Assembly: GCF_012275535.1 (NCBI RefSeq)
Contig: NZ_JAAVTK010000010.1
Coordinates: 124,001-188,000 of the forward strand
Source: Hymenobacter artigasi
GTDB lineage: Bacteria; Bacteroidota; Bacteroidia; Cytophagales; Hymenobacteraceae
Length of the DNA: 64,000 nucleotides
Direction: 5' to 3'
Made by a program: the position numbers and the translations under genes. Shown here piece after piece: positions 55,872 to 63,664 of this stretch. The notes under the pieces are model-generated. The model saw only the letters and a program-made list of their open reading frames with translations, searched no databases and was not told the DNA's origin. The number at the start of each line of letters is the position of its first letter. Positions within the stretch are counted from its first letter, which is position 1.

Positions 55872-56813
55872 CTAGGACTTAAAAGTAGCCTTTATTTGGT
55901 CAACAATCCCGGAGTCGGCCATATTGAAGCCCTGCACCAGCATGTTGCCGATGGCCAAAGGGGTGCTCCGCCCATGCCCGATGATGGCATTGTCATTAAT
56001 ACCCAGAATAGGCGAGCCGCCCACGGCCTCGTAGTTGAATTTGTCGAAGAACGGGTCGTGAATGTGCTTTTCCTCCATCATCTCATAGATGGATTCGGCC
56101 ATTTTCAGCAGGATATTGCCCGTAAAGCCGTCGCACACAATCACGTCGGCCTTCTCGTTGAACATGTCGCGGCCTTCCACGTTGCCCACAAAATTGATGT
56201 GCGGGTTCACCTTCAGCAGCTGGTGCGCGGCCTGGGTGATGGGCGTACCCTTGCCCTCTTCCTCGCCCAGATTCACGAGGCCTACTTTGGGCTGCTCGAT
56301 GCCCAGCACGTAGCGCGCATACAGAAAGCCAAGCTCGCCGAACTGCTCCAGCATTTCGGGCTTGCACTCGGCGTTGGCCCCCACATCGAGCAGGATACCG
56401 AACTGGCCCGTTAGTTTGGGAACGAAGTTGGCGATGGCGGGGCGAATCACGCCGGGCACGGCCTTCACCGTGAGCATGGCCCCCACAAGCATCGCCCCTG
56501 TGTTGCCCGCCGAGCAAAAGGCATCTACTGTGCCCGCGAGGAGCATCTTGTAGCCTACGGCAATGCTCGAATCCTGCTTCTGCTGGAAGGCTTTGGCGGG
56601 GTGTTCACCCATGTCGATAACCTGCGAAGCAGGAACGAATTCGAGCGCGGTGCCAGCGGGGCCGGCAGCCTGAAGCAGGGGACGCACGGCGTCTTCCTGG
56701 CCGATAAGGACAATGGTGGCCCGGCCGGCGAGTTGCTCGGCAGCCAGAAGGGCACCTGCCACGGCGGCTTGGGGGGCGAAATCGCCGCCCATTGCGTCGA
56801 GGGCTATTTTCAT
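55872..56813 (-). CDS. plsX: Phosphate acyltransferase PlsX
   Basis: Makes acyl-phosphate from acyl-ACP for phospholipid synthesis. N-terminal KIALDAMGGDFAPQAAV, the SIAVGYKMLLAGTVDAFCSAGNTGAM region, and GVNFLPANE-type segments represented by the FVGNVEGRDMF strand. 313 residues from ATG at 56813. TACTTTTG box at 56847-56854. The gene ends at a strong terminator before fabH. Confidence 0.94.
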   Translation of the reverse strand: MKIALDAMGGDFAPQAAVAGALLAAEQLAGRATIVLIGQEDAVRPLLQAAGPAGTALEFVPASQVIDMGEHPAKAFQQKQDSSIAVGYKMLLAGTVDAFCSAGNTGAMLVGAMLTVKAVPGVIRPAIANFVPKLTGQFGILLDVGANAECKPEMLEQFGELGFLYARYVLGIEQPKVGLVNLGEEEGKGTPITQAAHQLLKVNPHINFVGNVEGRDMFNEKADVIVCDGFTGNILLKMAESIYEMMEEKHIHDPFFDKFNYEAVGGSPILGINDNAIIGHGRSTPLAIGNMLVQGFNMADSGIVDQIKATFKS

Positions 56814-56846
56814 GAAAGAGGTGTTTGGAGGGAGGTCAGCGGAAAG

Positions 56847-56854
56847 CAAAAGTA
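56847..56854 (-). promoter_or_regulatory. -7 promoter box for plsX
   Basis: TACTTTTG on the minus strand, 33 nt before the plsX ATG. Confidence 0.5.
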
Positions 56855-56931
56855 CCAAAAATCCGGCCCCGCTGGCTTAAAAAAGGAGCGAAGCCGGACC
56901 ATGTGGTGCCGCGAAGTAACAACCAAACGCG

Positions 56932-57162
56932 CTATTCGTCGTCTTCGGCAACGTCGGCTGCGGGGGCAGCGTTGGTTTTCGTGTAGTTTTTGATGGCCAA
57001 CTGGCCGTTATGATACAGGTCGCCGTCTACCACGTATGCCTTGTGGCGCAGGTGCAGCTCGCCCGTGTTGGGGCAAAGGGTCACAGCCTTAGGGGTCAGC
57101 TTGTAGTGGGTACGACGCTTGTCGCGAACGGCGGTGGAGGTGCGGCGCTTAGGATGTGCCAT
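56932..57162 (-). CDS. rpmF: 50S ribosomal protein L32
   Basis: Small ribosomal protein of the large subunit. N-terminus MAHPKRRTSTAVRDKRRTHY is typical; 76 residues, with an acidic C-terminal extension (AAPAADVAEDDE). The zinc-binding Cys set of some L32 forms is reduced to one Cys here (TLCPNTGEL), as in C-minus versions. ATG start. It follows yceD and precedes plsX. Confidence 0.95.
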   Translation of the reverse strand: MAHPKRRTSTAVRDKRRTHYKLTPKAVTLCPNTGELHLRHKAYVVDGDLYHNGQLAIKNYTKTNAAPAADVAEDDE

Positions 57163-57230
57163 GGTTTAGTTGAAATTAGGGGATTGAAGTTGCGGTTAAC
57201 GAGTGGGAAGCGACTCGGGGCACTGACGGA

Positions 57231-57764
57231 TTAATTCAGGTTGCGCAGCGCGGCCCAACGCGGGTCGGCCGGCTCGTCGTCGTCGGGCGCATCATCGGCA
57301 GGACGGGTGCTGAAGATGAGCTTGGTCGGCGCGTCGGGGTTTTCGTCGGCCTCGTCCTGGAAGCGCGGGTGCAGCTTCTTCATGGGCAGGGCCAGACCAA
57401 TGTAATCGTAGAGATGCTGGGCGAGGGGCAGGGTCTGGGTTTCGGGTGTGATTTGCAGCACGTTGTCGTCCAGCTCCTTGGCCTCGTCGCCGAAGCGCAC
57501 CAGCAGCTGCTCTTCAATGTCCAGCGGCTGGTCGAACTCATCAAGGCTCCGGTCGCAGGTGAGCTGCACGGTGCCGGTGATGTGGAAGTTCAGCGTCATC
57601 AGCCGCTCGGTTTTGATGAGCTCCACGTCGGCGTGCAGGTTGCCTTGCTCCACCAGGGGCTGGTCGAATAAGGCGAAGAATTCGGGACCCAGCTCAAACT
57701 CAAAGTGGTGCGTTTTCAGCGCCAGTCTGGCTAAGTTGAGGTCGTATATGCTTTCTTTTTTCAC
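57231..57764 (-). CDS. yceD: YceD family protein (DUF177)
   Basis: 177-residue DUF177 protein; relatives are linked to large-subunit rRNA or L32 assembly. Contains the VQLTCDRSLDEFDQPL motif and a C-terminal acidic tail. An earlier TTG at 57788 lies inside the -7 box, so the real start is probably the GTG at 57764 (VKKESIYDLNL). Immediately upstream of rpmF, its usual position. Confidence 0.88.
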   Translation of the reverse strand: MKKESIYDLNLARLALKTHHFEFELGPEFFALFDQPLVEQGNLHADVELIKTERLMTLNFHITGTVQLTCDRSLDEFDQPLDIEEQLLVRFGDEAKELDDNVLQITPETQTLPLAQHLYDYIGLALPMKKLHPRFQDEADENPDAPTKLIFSTRPADDAPDDDEPADPRWAALRNLN

Positions 57765-57785
57765 GGTCGGCTGGATAGCAGGGGG

Positions 57786-57793
57786 CAAAAGTA
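57786..57793 (-). promoter_or_regulatory. Promoter of yceD-rpmF
   Basis: TACTTTTG (-7) at 57786-57793 and TTTG (-33) at 57814-57817 on the minus strand, with a 20-nt spacer: the best complete promoter match in the window. Confidence 0.65.
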
Positions 57794-57841
57794 GTGAAAA
57801 TCCGGCTTTTTGCCAAAAGTTCGGGCCATTTTCCCCATCGT

Positions 57842-58210
57842 TCAGGCAGTTTTGAGGATGAATTCGGGGCTGATGTGCAGGCGTTCGTAGAGTTTTTTGG
57901 CCAGGTCCATGGTCACGCGGCGCTTGCCGCTCAGGATTTGGGAGAGGCGTCCGGGCGGCACTTCGAGCAGGGCGGCGAGCTCCTTTTGCTTGAGGTGCTG
58001 CTGCTGGCGCTTTAGCTCAATCATGGCCGGCAGGGTAGTGGGCTTGGGGGGAAGGGGGAAATACTCCATCCGAATCTCATATTCCTCAATGGCTTCCGCC
58101 AGCGCCCGGGCCTCGGGCTGAATTTCGGGATGGGCATCGATGCCCTGGGCCTCCAAGGCATCATATCGGCGAAAAGCCTCGCGTAATTCCTCGGCGGTAT
58201 TAATAATCAT
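57842..58210 (-). CDS. higA: HTH antitoxin, HigA-like
   Basis: 122-residue antitoxin: an acidic helical N-terminal extension (about 1-55), then a Xre-type helix-turn-helix (LKQKELAALLEVPPGRLSQI) that should repress its own promoter. Overlaps higB by 4 bp (ATGA), so the toxin is first. ATG start. Confidence 0.88.
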   Translation of the reverse strand: MIINTAEELREAFRRYDALEAQGIDAHPEIQPEARALAEAIEEYEIRMEYFPLPPKPTTLPAMIELKRQQQHLKQKELAALLEVPPGRLSQILSGKRRVTMDLAKKLYERLHISPEFILKTA

Positions 58211-58515
58211 AGCTTTATGAATTCAACGGTGGCTGCATCAATGGCGTCGTATTGGCGATGCGTGCCGACGAATTTGATGTAAATGGTTCGGGTAGTGAAA
58301 GAAATGGAGGCTATCAGGCGGTAGCGGTTGCCTTTGATATTGAAAACGAAACGCTCGTTGCCCACATGGTCGGCAGTGCGAAACGACTGACGCACGGCAG
58401 CACCGTTAGCCCATTCAACAGTTCGCACATGATGATACCATTCTTCTAAAGCCGCTTCGGCATCGGGATGCGCAAGTACAAAAGCACGCAGCACGGCGCG
58501 GCTAATAATTACCAT
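58207..58515 (-). CDS. higB: HigB-family mRNA interferase toxin
   Basis: 102-residue RelE/HigB-fold toxin. Family segments: YHHVRTVEWANGAAVRQSF, FNIKGNRYRLIASISFTTR and IYIKFVGTHRQYDAID. These enzymes cut mRNA on the ribosome. ATG at 58515. It is transcribed ahead of higA between yceD and pdxA. Confidence 0.88.
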   Translation of the reverse strand: MVIISRAVLRAFVLAHPDAEAALEEWYHHVRTVEWANGAAVRQSFRTADHVGNERFVFNIKGNRYRLIASISFTTRTIYIKFVGTHRQYDAIDAATVEFIKL

Positions 58516-58531
58516 GAACGAATTGAAACCA

Positions 58532-58559
58532 GAAACGCGGCTGTTGCCAGCCGCGTTTC
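58532..58559. other. Hairpin between higB and pdxA
   Basis: 10-bp arms GAAACGCGGC / GCCGCGTTTC with an 8-nt loop. Possible pdxA terminator, but without a clear T-run. Confidence 0.5.
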
Positions 58560-58594
58560 AAAATTAGAAAGAAAATTTCGTTTCCGAGAAGAAA

Positions 58595-59629
58595 CTACCT
58601 TGCCGAGCGGGGCTCCGCGTTTTCCCGGCGCTGTTTCCAGATGTCGCAGGCTAGGTACACGGCGGCGCGGAAGGATGATTCGTCGGCTTTGTACTGGCCG
58701 GCCAGGCCGTAGGCGGTGCCGTGGTCGGGCGAGGTGCGTACCACGTTTAATCCGGCGGTGAAGTTCACGCCGCGCTCGAAGGCCATGAGTTTGAAGGGAA
58801 TCAGTCCCTGGTCGTGGTAAAGGGCCAGTGTGGCGTCGAACTGGCGGAACTGCTGGGTGCCGAAGAAGCCATCGGCCGGGAAGGGGCCGAATACGAGGTG
58901 GCCGTCGTGGGCGAACTGCTGGATTACGGGGGAAACGGTATCGCCTTCCTCCTTGCCCAACAGGCCGTTTTCGCCGGCGTGGGGATTGAGGCCGAGCACG
59001 GCAATGCGCGGCTTGAGGATGCCAAAATCGTTCTTGAGCGACTTGAGCAGCAGCGTTATTTTGGTGCGTAGCAGCTCGGCGGTGAGCTTAGCGGGCACGT
59101 CTTTGAGGGGAATGTGGCCGGTGACGGTGGCAATGCGCAGGGCGGCATCCTCGTCTACCAGAAACATGAGGCTCTCGGGAGCTTCGAAGAAGCTGGTGAG
59201 AAACTCGGTGTGGCCGGGGTAGCGGAAGTTGTCGGCCTGGGTGTTGTCTTTGCTGATGGGGGCCGTCACGATGCCGTCGAGCTTGCCGGCCTTAAGGTCG
59301 CGGGCGGCGGCGAGGAGGCTTTCGCGGGCGGCCGCACCGGTGGCGGGGGAGGGCTGGCCGGGCGCGAGGGCGAAATCTTCGTCCCAGCAGGTCACGGCAT
59401 TAAGACGGCCAGGGGCGGTGTCGGCCACGTCGCGCAGCTGGCGAAACTGCAGATGCTCGGAATCGGCGGGAGTGGGGAAGTCGTCGAACAGCGCCGTAGC
59501 CGTACCGTAGATGACGGGCGTGCAGATTTTGAGCAGGCGCTCATCGAGCAGGGTTTTGTAGATGACTTCGGGGCCGATGCCGGCGAGGTCGCCCACGGAA
59601 AAGCCGAGGCGGGGAAGGTTGTGGGGCAT
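58595..59629 (-). CDS. pdxA: 4-hydroxythreonine-4-phosphate dehydrogenase
   Basis: Vitamin B6 synthesis enzyme that oxidises 4-phosphohydroxy-L-threonine. N-terminal FSVGDLAGIGPEVIYKTL, the YPGHTEFL and GLNPHAGENGLLG motifs (metal-ligand His) and LYHDQGLIPFKLM near the C-terminus. 344 residues, full length. ATG start; a family C palindrome lies upstream. SerC, which makes a precursor in this pathway, is also in the window. Confidence 0.95.
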   Translation of the reverse strand: MPHNLPRLGFSVGDLAGIGPEVIYKTLLDERLLKICTPVIYGTATALFDDFPTPADSEHLQFRQLRDVADTAPGRLNAVTCWDEDFALAPGQPSPATGAAARESLLAAARDLKAGKLDGIVTAPISKDNTQADNFRYPGHTEFLTSFFEAPESLMFLVDEDAALRIATVTGHIPLKDVPAKLTAELLRTKITLLLKSLKNDFGILKPRIAVLGLNPHAGENGLLGKEEGDTVSPVIQQFAHDGHLVFGPFPADGFFGTQQFRQFDATLALYHDQGLIPFKLMAFERGVNFTAGLNVVRTSPDHGTAYGLAGQYKADESSFRAAVYLACDIWKQRRENAEPRSAR

Positions 59630-59635
59630 ATACAG

Positions 59636-59717
59636 TGTGCGGTAAGCTTTAGCTTGCCGTTGAATATCGAAGGGGGAGGGCAGGAGCGAAATACGGCAAG
59701 CTAAAGCTTACCGCACA
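59636..59717. repeat. Intergenic palindrome, family C, copy 3
   Basis: Perfect 25-bp arms TGTGCGGTAAGCTTTAGCTT.. at 59636-59660 and 59693-59717. The right arm contains the last codons and the TAA stop of the aminopeptidase gene. Confidence 0.92.
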
Positions 59718-61165
59718 AACCCCGTTAGGAACTCATACAGCAGGCGTACGCCGGTGCCGGTGCCGCCTTTGCCCCGGTAGCTTTCGGCGGCCGTCAGGTA
59801 CGCGGGGCCGGCGATGTCGAGGTGAATCCAGGGGTAGCCGACGGCGAAACGCTCCAGGAACTTGGCGGCCGAGATGTGGCCGGCTTCGCCCTTGCCCAGG
59901 TTGCTGAGGTCGGCGATGTCAGATTTGATGTGGTCGGCGTACTCGTCCCAGAGGGGGAATTCTACCAGGCGCTCGTGCACGGCGTAGCCTGCTTCGCTGA
60001 GCTTTTGCAGGGTGGCGGGTTCGGCGGTGCCCATTGAAGCTGACGCTTCGGTGGCGAGGGCGCGTACGGCGGCCCCGGTGAGGGTGGCGAGGTCGATAAC
60101 CAGCTCGGGGTCGTAGCGCTTGGCGAAGCTGAGGGCATCGGCGAGGAGCAGGCGGCCTTCGGCATCGGTGTTTTTTACTTCGACGGTGAGGCCGGAGTGC
60201 ATCGTGATGACATCGCCGGGGGCGTAGGCTAGGCCGCCGGGGCGGTTGTCGGTGGCGGGCACCAGACCGATGACGTACAATGGCACCTGGTTTTTGGCGA
60301 GGGCGAAAAGGGTGCCGGCCACGGCCGCGCCGCCGGCCATGTCGCACTTCATCATGTCCATGCTGTTGGGCGTGGGCTTGAGGCTGAGGCCGCCGGTATC
60401 GAACACCACGCCTTTGCCTACGAGGACGTAAGGCTTCTCGTTCTGGGCGTTTTCGGGCTTGTACTCGAGGATGCTGAAGGTGGGCGGCTCGGGCGAGCCG
60501 AGGTTGACGGCGAGCAGGCCGCCCATGCGCAGGGCTTCAATTTTGGCCAGGTCGAGGATGTCGGTGGTGTAGCCGGCTTCGTCGCCGGCCTGGGCCATGC
60601 GCTCAGCAAACTGCACGGCATTCAGTTTATTGAGCGGGGCGTTGACGAGGTCGCGGGCCAGCAGCACTCCTTGCAGCAGGCCATCGAGCTCGTGAATCTG
60701 GGCCGCAGTGGCGGATTTATCGACTAGGTAAACTTCTTTCAGCTCCGGGGCTTTGCGCGACTTCTCGTCGGTTTTGTAGCCTTCGAACTGGTAGGCGGTC
60801 AGGGCCAGGCCTTCGGCTAGTAGTAGCGCGGCGTTGGCGGTGGCGCTGAGGTTGTCGATGAATACTTCGGCTACTTTTTCGGCTTTCAACTGGCCGTGCA
60901 GGGTGTGGCCGGCGCGGCGCAGCTGCTCGGCAACCTGGGCGGTAGTGGGCTTATCGGCGAGCACCACGAAGTAGTGGTGGTGGCTGAAATGGTTGAGGTG
61001 AACGAGTTTCTGGTCGTTGGCCAGGGCGGCCTCCACGTACTGGAGGGCGGCGGTGGGCAAGTCGCCGGCAGCGGCTTTGGGCAGGGTGGTGGTGCCAGTG
61101 GGCAGGATGAAAACCTGCGTGGACTGGGCCGGCGCGGCGGCCGCGTGAGCGAGGGCTAAGAACAT
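59708..61165 (-). CDS. Leucyl aminopeptidase (M17)
   Basis: 485-residue M17 metallopeptidase that removes N-terminal residues. Metal and catalytic motifs: GKGVVFDTGGLSLKP, MKCDMAGGAAV and NTDAEGRLLLADAL. ATG at 61165 is preferred over an upstream start because the upstream part lies in a word-hairpin. The N-terminus (MFLALAHAAAAPAQS) is hydrophobic but lacks basic residues, so export is unclear. Divergent from rsmA. Confidence 0.93.
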   Translation of the reverse strand: MFLALAHAAAAPAQSTQVFILPTGTTTLPKAAAGDLPTAALQYVEAALANDQKLVHLNHFSHHHYFVVLADKPTTAQVAEQLRRAGHTLHGQLKAEKVAEVFIDNLSATANAALLLAEGLALTAYQFEGYKTDEKSRKAPELKEVYLVDKSATAAQIHELDGLLQGVLLARDLVNAPLNKLNAVQFAERMAQAGDEAGYTTDILDLAKIEALRMGGLLAVNLGSPEPPTFSILEYKPENAQNEKPYVLVGKGVVFDTGGLSLKPTPNSMDMMKCDMAGGAAVAGTLFALAKNQVPLYVIGLVPATDNRPGGLAYAPGDVITMHSGLTVEVKNTDAEGRLLLADALSFAKRYDPELVIDLATLTGAAVRALATEASASMGTAEPATLQKLSEAGYAVHERLVEFPLWDEYADHIKSDIADLSNLGKGEAGHISAAKFLERFAVGYPWIHLDIAGPAYLTAAESYRGKGGTGTGVRLLYEFLTGFVR

Positions 61166-61206
61166 AAGCGGGGATGAAGGCCGTAGATTTGAGGCCGCAA
61201 GGTAGA

Positions 61207-61300
61207 GGTGAGGTGGTGAAATGGTGAGGTGGTGAGTTTGATGGCTCATGGCCCCGGCCGCCGAACCGCACTCACCACTTCACCATTTCACCACCTCACC
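61207..61300. repeat. Word-hairpin element, word GGTGAGGTGGTGAAATGG
   Basis: 31-bp arms at 61207-61237 and 61270-61300 with one mismatch. It fills the divergent gap between the aminopeptidase and rsmA starts. Confidence 0.9.
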
Positions 61301-61309
61301 ACTGCTCCC

Positions 61310-62140
61310 GTGAATACCGTTCGCCCCAAAAAGCACCTGGGCCAGCACTTTCTGGCCGACCCGAATATTGCCCGCAACATCGTGGGCGCGCTGCAACTGC
61401 CCGACGAGGTGAAAGAAGTCCTCGAAATCGGGCCCGGCATGGGCGTGCTCACGCAATACCTGCTCCAGAACCCGGCCTACCAGACCAGCGTGGTCGAGAT
61501 TGATACCGAGTCGGTGGCTTACCTGAAGGTGCATTACCCGGCCCTGGCCGACCGCATTTACGCTACCGACTTCCTGAAGCAGAGCCTGGCCACGATGTTT
61601 CCGGACCAGCCGCTGGCCATCATCGGCAACTTCCCCTACAACATCAGCAGCCAGATTTTCTTTGCTGTGCTCAGCAACCGCCAGCAGGTGCGCGAGGTGG
61701 TGGGCATGATTCAAAAGGAAGTGGCCCAGCGCCTGGCCGAGCCGCCCGGCTCGAAAACCTACGGCATATTGAGCGTGCTGTTGCAGGCTTTTTATAAGAT
61801 TGAATACCTGTTTACGGTGCCGCCGCACGTCTTTAACCCGCCCCCCAAGGTGGAGTCGGCCGTGGTGCGCCTCACGCGCAACGACACGCTGCAGCTGGAC
61901 TGCGATGAAAAGCTGTTTTTCCGGGTGGTGAAGCAGGCATTCCAGACGCGCCGCAAGACGCTGCGCAACGCGCTTAAGCTATTTGGTATGCCGGCCGAAG
62001 CTACTACCGACCCCATTTTTGAGAAGCGCGCTGAGCAGTTGGGCGTGGCCGAATTCGTGAAATTGACACGGCACGTAGGCCAGCATATGGCGGGCGGGGC
62101 AGCTTTGCCGGACTTGGATATCAATGATGTGGTTGAGTAG
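61310..62140 (+). CDS. rsmA: 16S rRNA (adenine1518/1519-N6) dimethyltransferase
   Basis: KsgA/RsmA enzyme that dimethylates two adenines of 16S rRNA. N-terminal RPKKHLGQHFLADPNIARNI, SAM motif VLEIGPGMGVLTQYLL, and NFPYNISSQIFFAVL. 276 residues. An ATG at 61229 lies inside the word-hairpin, so the GTG at 61310 (VNTVRPKKHLGQHF) is the likely start. Divergent from the aminopeptidase gene. Confidence 0.95.
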   Translation: MNTVRPKKHLGQHFLADPNIARNIVGALQLPDEVKEVLEIGPGMGVLTQYLLQNPAYQTSVVEIDTESVAYLKVHYPALADRIYATDFLKQSLATMFPDQPLAIIGNFPYNISSQIFFAVLSNRQQVREVVGMIQKEVAQRLAEPPGSKTYGILSVLLQAFYKIEYLFTVPPHVFNPPPKVESAVVRLTRNDTLQLDCDEKLFFRVVKQAFQTRRKTLRNALKLFGMPAEATTDPIFEKRAEQLGVAEFVKLTRHVGQHMAGGAALPDLDINDVVE

Positions 62141-62189
62141 CGGTGATTTGACTTAACTCATTGAAAATAATGTTTTAAGGCCTGTGTAT

Positions 62190-62585
62190 ATGCCCTTGGT
62201 CCGGAAATTATTAGTTGGAGTACTAGTAGCTTTTTGCAGCTGGTATTTAATTTCAGACTATTTTTTTGATGAGGACAATATCACGCACATTGTTGGCAGG
62301 TATTATACCGCTACCTACGATGAAGGCGTTGCCTTGCATTGGTATGAGGATGTCGATAAGCCTTATGGCAAACCATTGCTAGACAATGTTTTTGCCACGC
62401 AGTTGGGGCATAATTACTTGATTGTACGAGTTGGTGCAGACGTTTATTTCATGTTTCCAATAGCCGCGACAACCATACAGATGGCTCAACAAGGTAAAAT
62501 TGGTCCTCTTCAAAAATCTGAAATGAACAATAAGCTACTTCAGCTATATGGTGACACATTGCTTAATAAAACGGGACCCTTTTAA
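62190..62585 (+). CDS. Hypothetical protein, AT-rich gene
   Basis: 131-residue protein with an N-terminal transmembrane or signal segment (LVRKLLVGVLVAFCSWYLI) and a soluble domain (VGRYYTATYDEGVALHWYED). I do not recognise the family. Codon use is visibly more AT-rich than the neighbours (TTA, ATA, AAA), which suggests recent acquisition. ATG at 62190; a GTG two codons upstream is possible. Lies between rsmA and a dehydrogenase gene. Confidence 0.7.
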   Translation: MPLVRKLLVGVLVAFCSWYLISDYFFDEDNITHIVGRYYTATYDEGVALHWYEDVDKPYGKPLLDNVFATQLGHNYLIVRVGADVYFMFPIAATTIQMAQQGKIGPLQKSEMNNKLLQLYGDTLLNKTGPF

Positions 62586-62597
62586 GGTCATTTCCCA

Positions 62598-63563
62598 ATG
62601 AGCCTCTGCCTAGTTATCGACGAGATGCACCCATCGCTGCCCGCTATGCTTGAAAGCATCGGCATCGAGATGGATTACCAACCCACTCTCACTGCCGCCG
62701 AGGTGCCTGCCGCGCTGTCCGCCCAGCCCTACGAGGGCCTGGTGGTGCGCAGCAAGCTGCGCGTGACAGCCGATTTGCTGGCCCACGGCCCGCAGCTGCG
62801 CTACGTGGCCCGCGCCGGGGCCGGCACCGATAACATCGATACGGCCGCGATGGCGGCGGCTGGCGTAATGCTGCTGAACGCGCCCGAGGGCAACCGCGAC
62901 GCGGTGGGCGAGTTTGCCGTGGGCCTGCTGCTGGGCCTGTTGCGCCATATTCCGAGCGCCGACTACGAAGTGCGTCAGGGCTTATGGCAGCGCGAGGCCA
63001 ACCGGGGTACCGAAATCGGAGGCAAAACCATTGGGCTGCTGGGCTATGGGCACATGGGCCGGGCCTTTGCGCAACGACTACGGGCGTTTGGCTGCACGGT
63101 ACGGGCGCATGATAGCAACCCGGCCGTGACCACCGACGGCCATGCCGAACTGGTGCCGCTGGCCGAACTGCAGGCCTGCGCCGACGTGCTCAGCCTTCAC
63201 ATCCCTTACTCGGCGGCCAACCACCATTTTGTAAACGAGGCGCTACTGGTGGGTTTCAAAAAACCAATCTGGGTGATGAATACCGCCCGGGGCGAGGTCG
63301 TGGACCAGGCCGCGCTGGTGCAGGCCCTGCGGGTGGGCACGGTGCGCGGTGCCGCGCTGGATGTACTCGACAATGAGAAGCTCCAGACCCTCAGCCCGGC
63401 TCAGCAGGCCTCGTTCGATTTCCTAAGAACTGCTCCGAATGTGGTGCTCACGCCGCACGTAGGCGGCTGGAGCTTCGAGAGCTATGCCCGCATCAATGAA
63501 GTGCTGGTGGAGAAAATTCGGGCTTTTCGGGCCGGGGCGTTGGGGGCAAATGCCGGGGGCTAA
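62598..63563 (+). CDS. D-2-hydroxyacid dehydrogenase, probable 3-phosphoglycerate dehydrogenase
   Basis: 321-residue NAD-dependent dehydrogenase. Nucleotide motif GLLGYGHMGRAF, catalytic Arg in NTARGEVVDQ, Glu in the LDVLDNEKL region and His in LTPHVGGWS. It lacks a C-terminal ACT domain, so serine feedback is not expected. With serC it could supply serine synthesis, but other substrates cannot be excluded. ATG start 12 nt after the preceding stop. Confidence 0.88.
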   Translation: MSLCLVIDEMHPSLPAMLESIGIEMDYQPTLTAAEVPAALSAQPYEGLVVRSKLRVTADLLAHGPQLRYVARAGAGTDNIDTAAMAAAGVMLLNAPEGNRDAVGEFAVGLLLGLLRHIPSADYEVRQGLWQREANRGTEIGGKTIGLLGYGHMGRAFAQRLRAFGCTVRAHDSNPAVTTDGHAELVPLAELQACADVLSLHIPYSAANHHFVNEALLVGFKKPIWVMNTARGEVVDQAALVQALRVGTVRGAALDVLDNEKLQTLSPAQQASFDFLRTAPNVVLTPHVGGWSFESYARINEVLVEKIRAFRAGALGANAGG

Positions 63564-63574
63564 TTCGTTTTGCG

Positions 63575-63582
63575 TATCTTTG
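63575..63582 (+). promoter_or_regulatory. -7 promoter box for greA
   Basis: TATCTTTG, 82 nt before the greA ATG. It precedes a hairpin followed by a T-run, so that structure would lie in the greA leader. Confidence 0.55.
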
Positions 63583-63595
63583 CCAGGAACCTAAG

Positions 63596-63638
63596 AAGGG
63601 AGAACGGTTGGCAGTGCCAGCCGTTCTCCTTGCTTTTT
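63596..63638 (+). terminator. Terminator-like hairpin, in the greA leader or after the dehydrogenase gene
   Basis: 14-bp stem GGAGAACGGTTGGC / GCCAGCCGTTCTCC with a 3-nt loop, followed by TTGCTTTTT. It lies between the TATCTTTG box (63575-63582) and the greA ATG, so besides terminating upstream transcription it may act as an attenuator or release a short leader RNA. Confidence 0.8.
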
Positions 63639-63664
63639 AGCCAAACCGTCAAGCATCTACTCCC

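Noticed and set aside
61229..61309. ATG start for rsmA at 61229
   Set aside because: It lies in the word-hairpin and encodes a Thr/His-rich stretch unlike any RsmA; the GTG at 61310 gives the family N-terminus.
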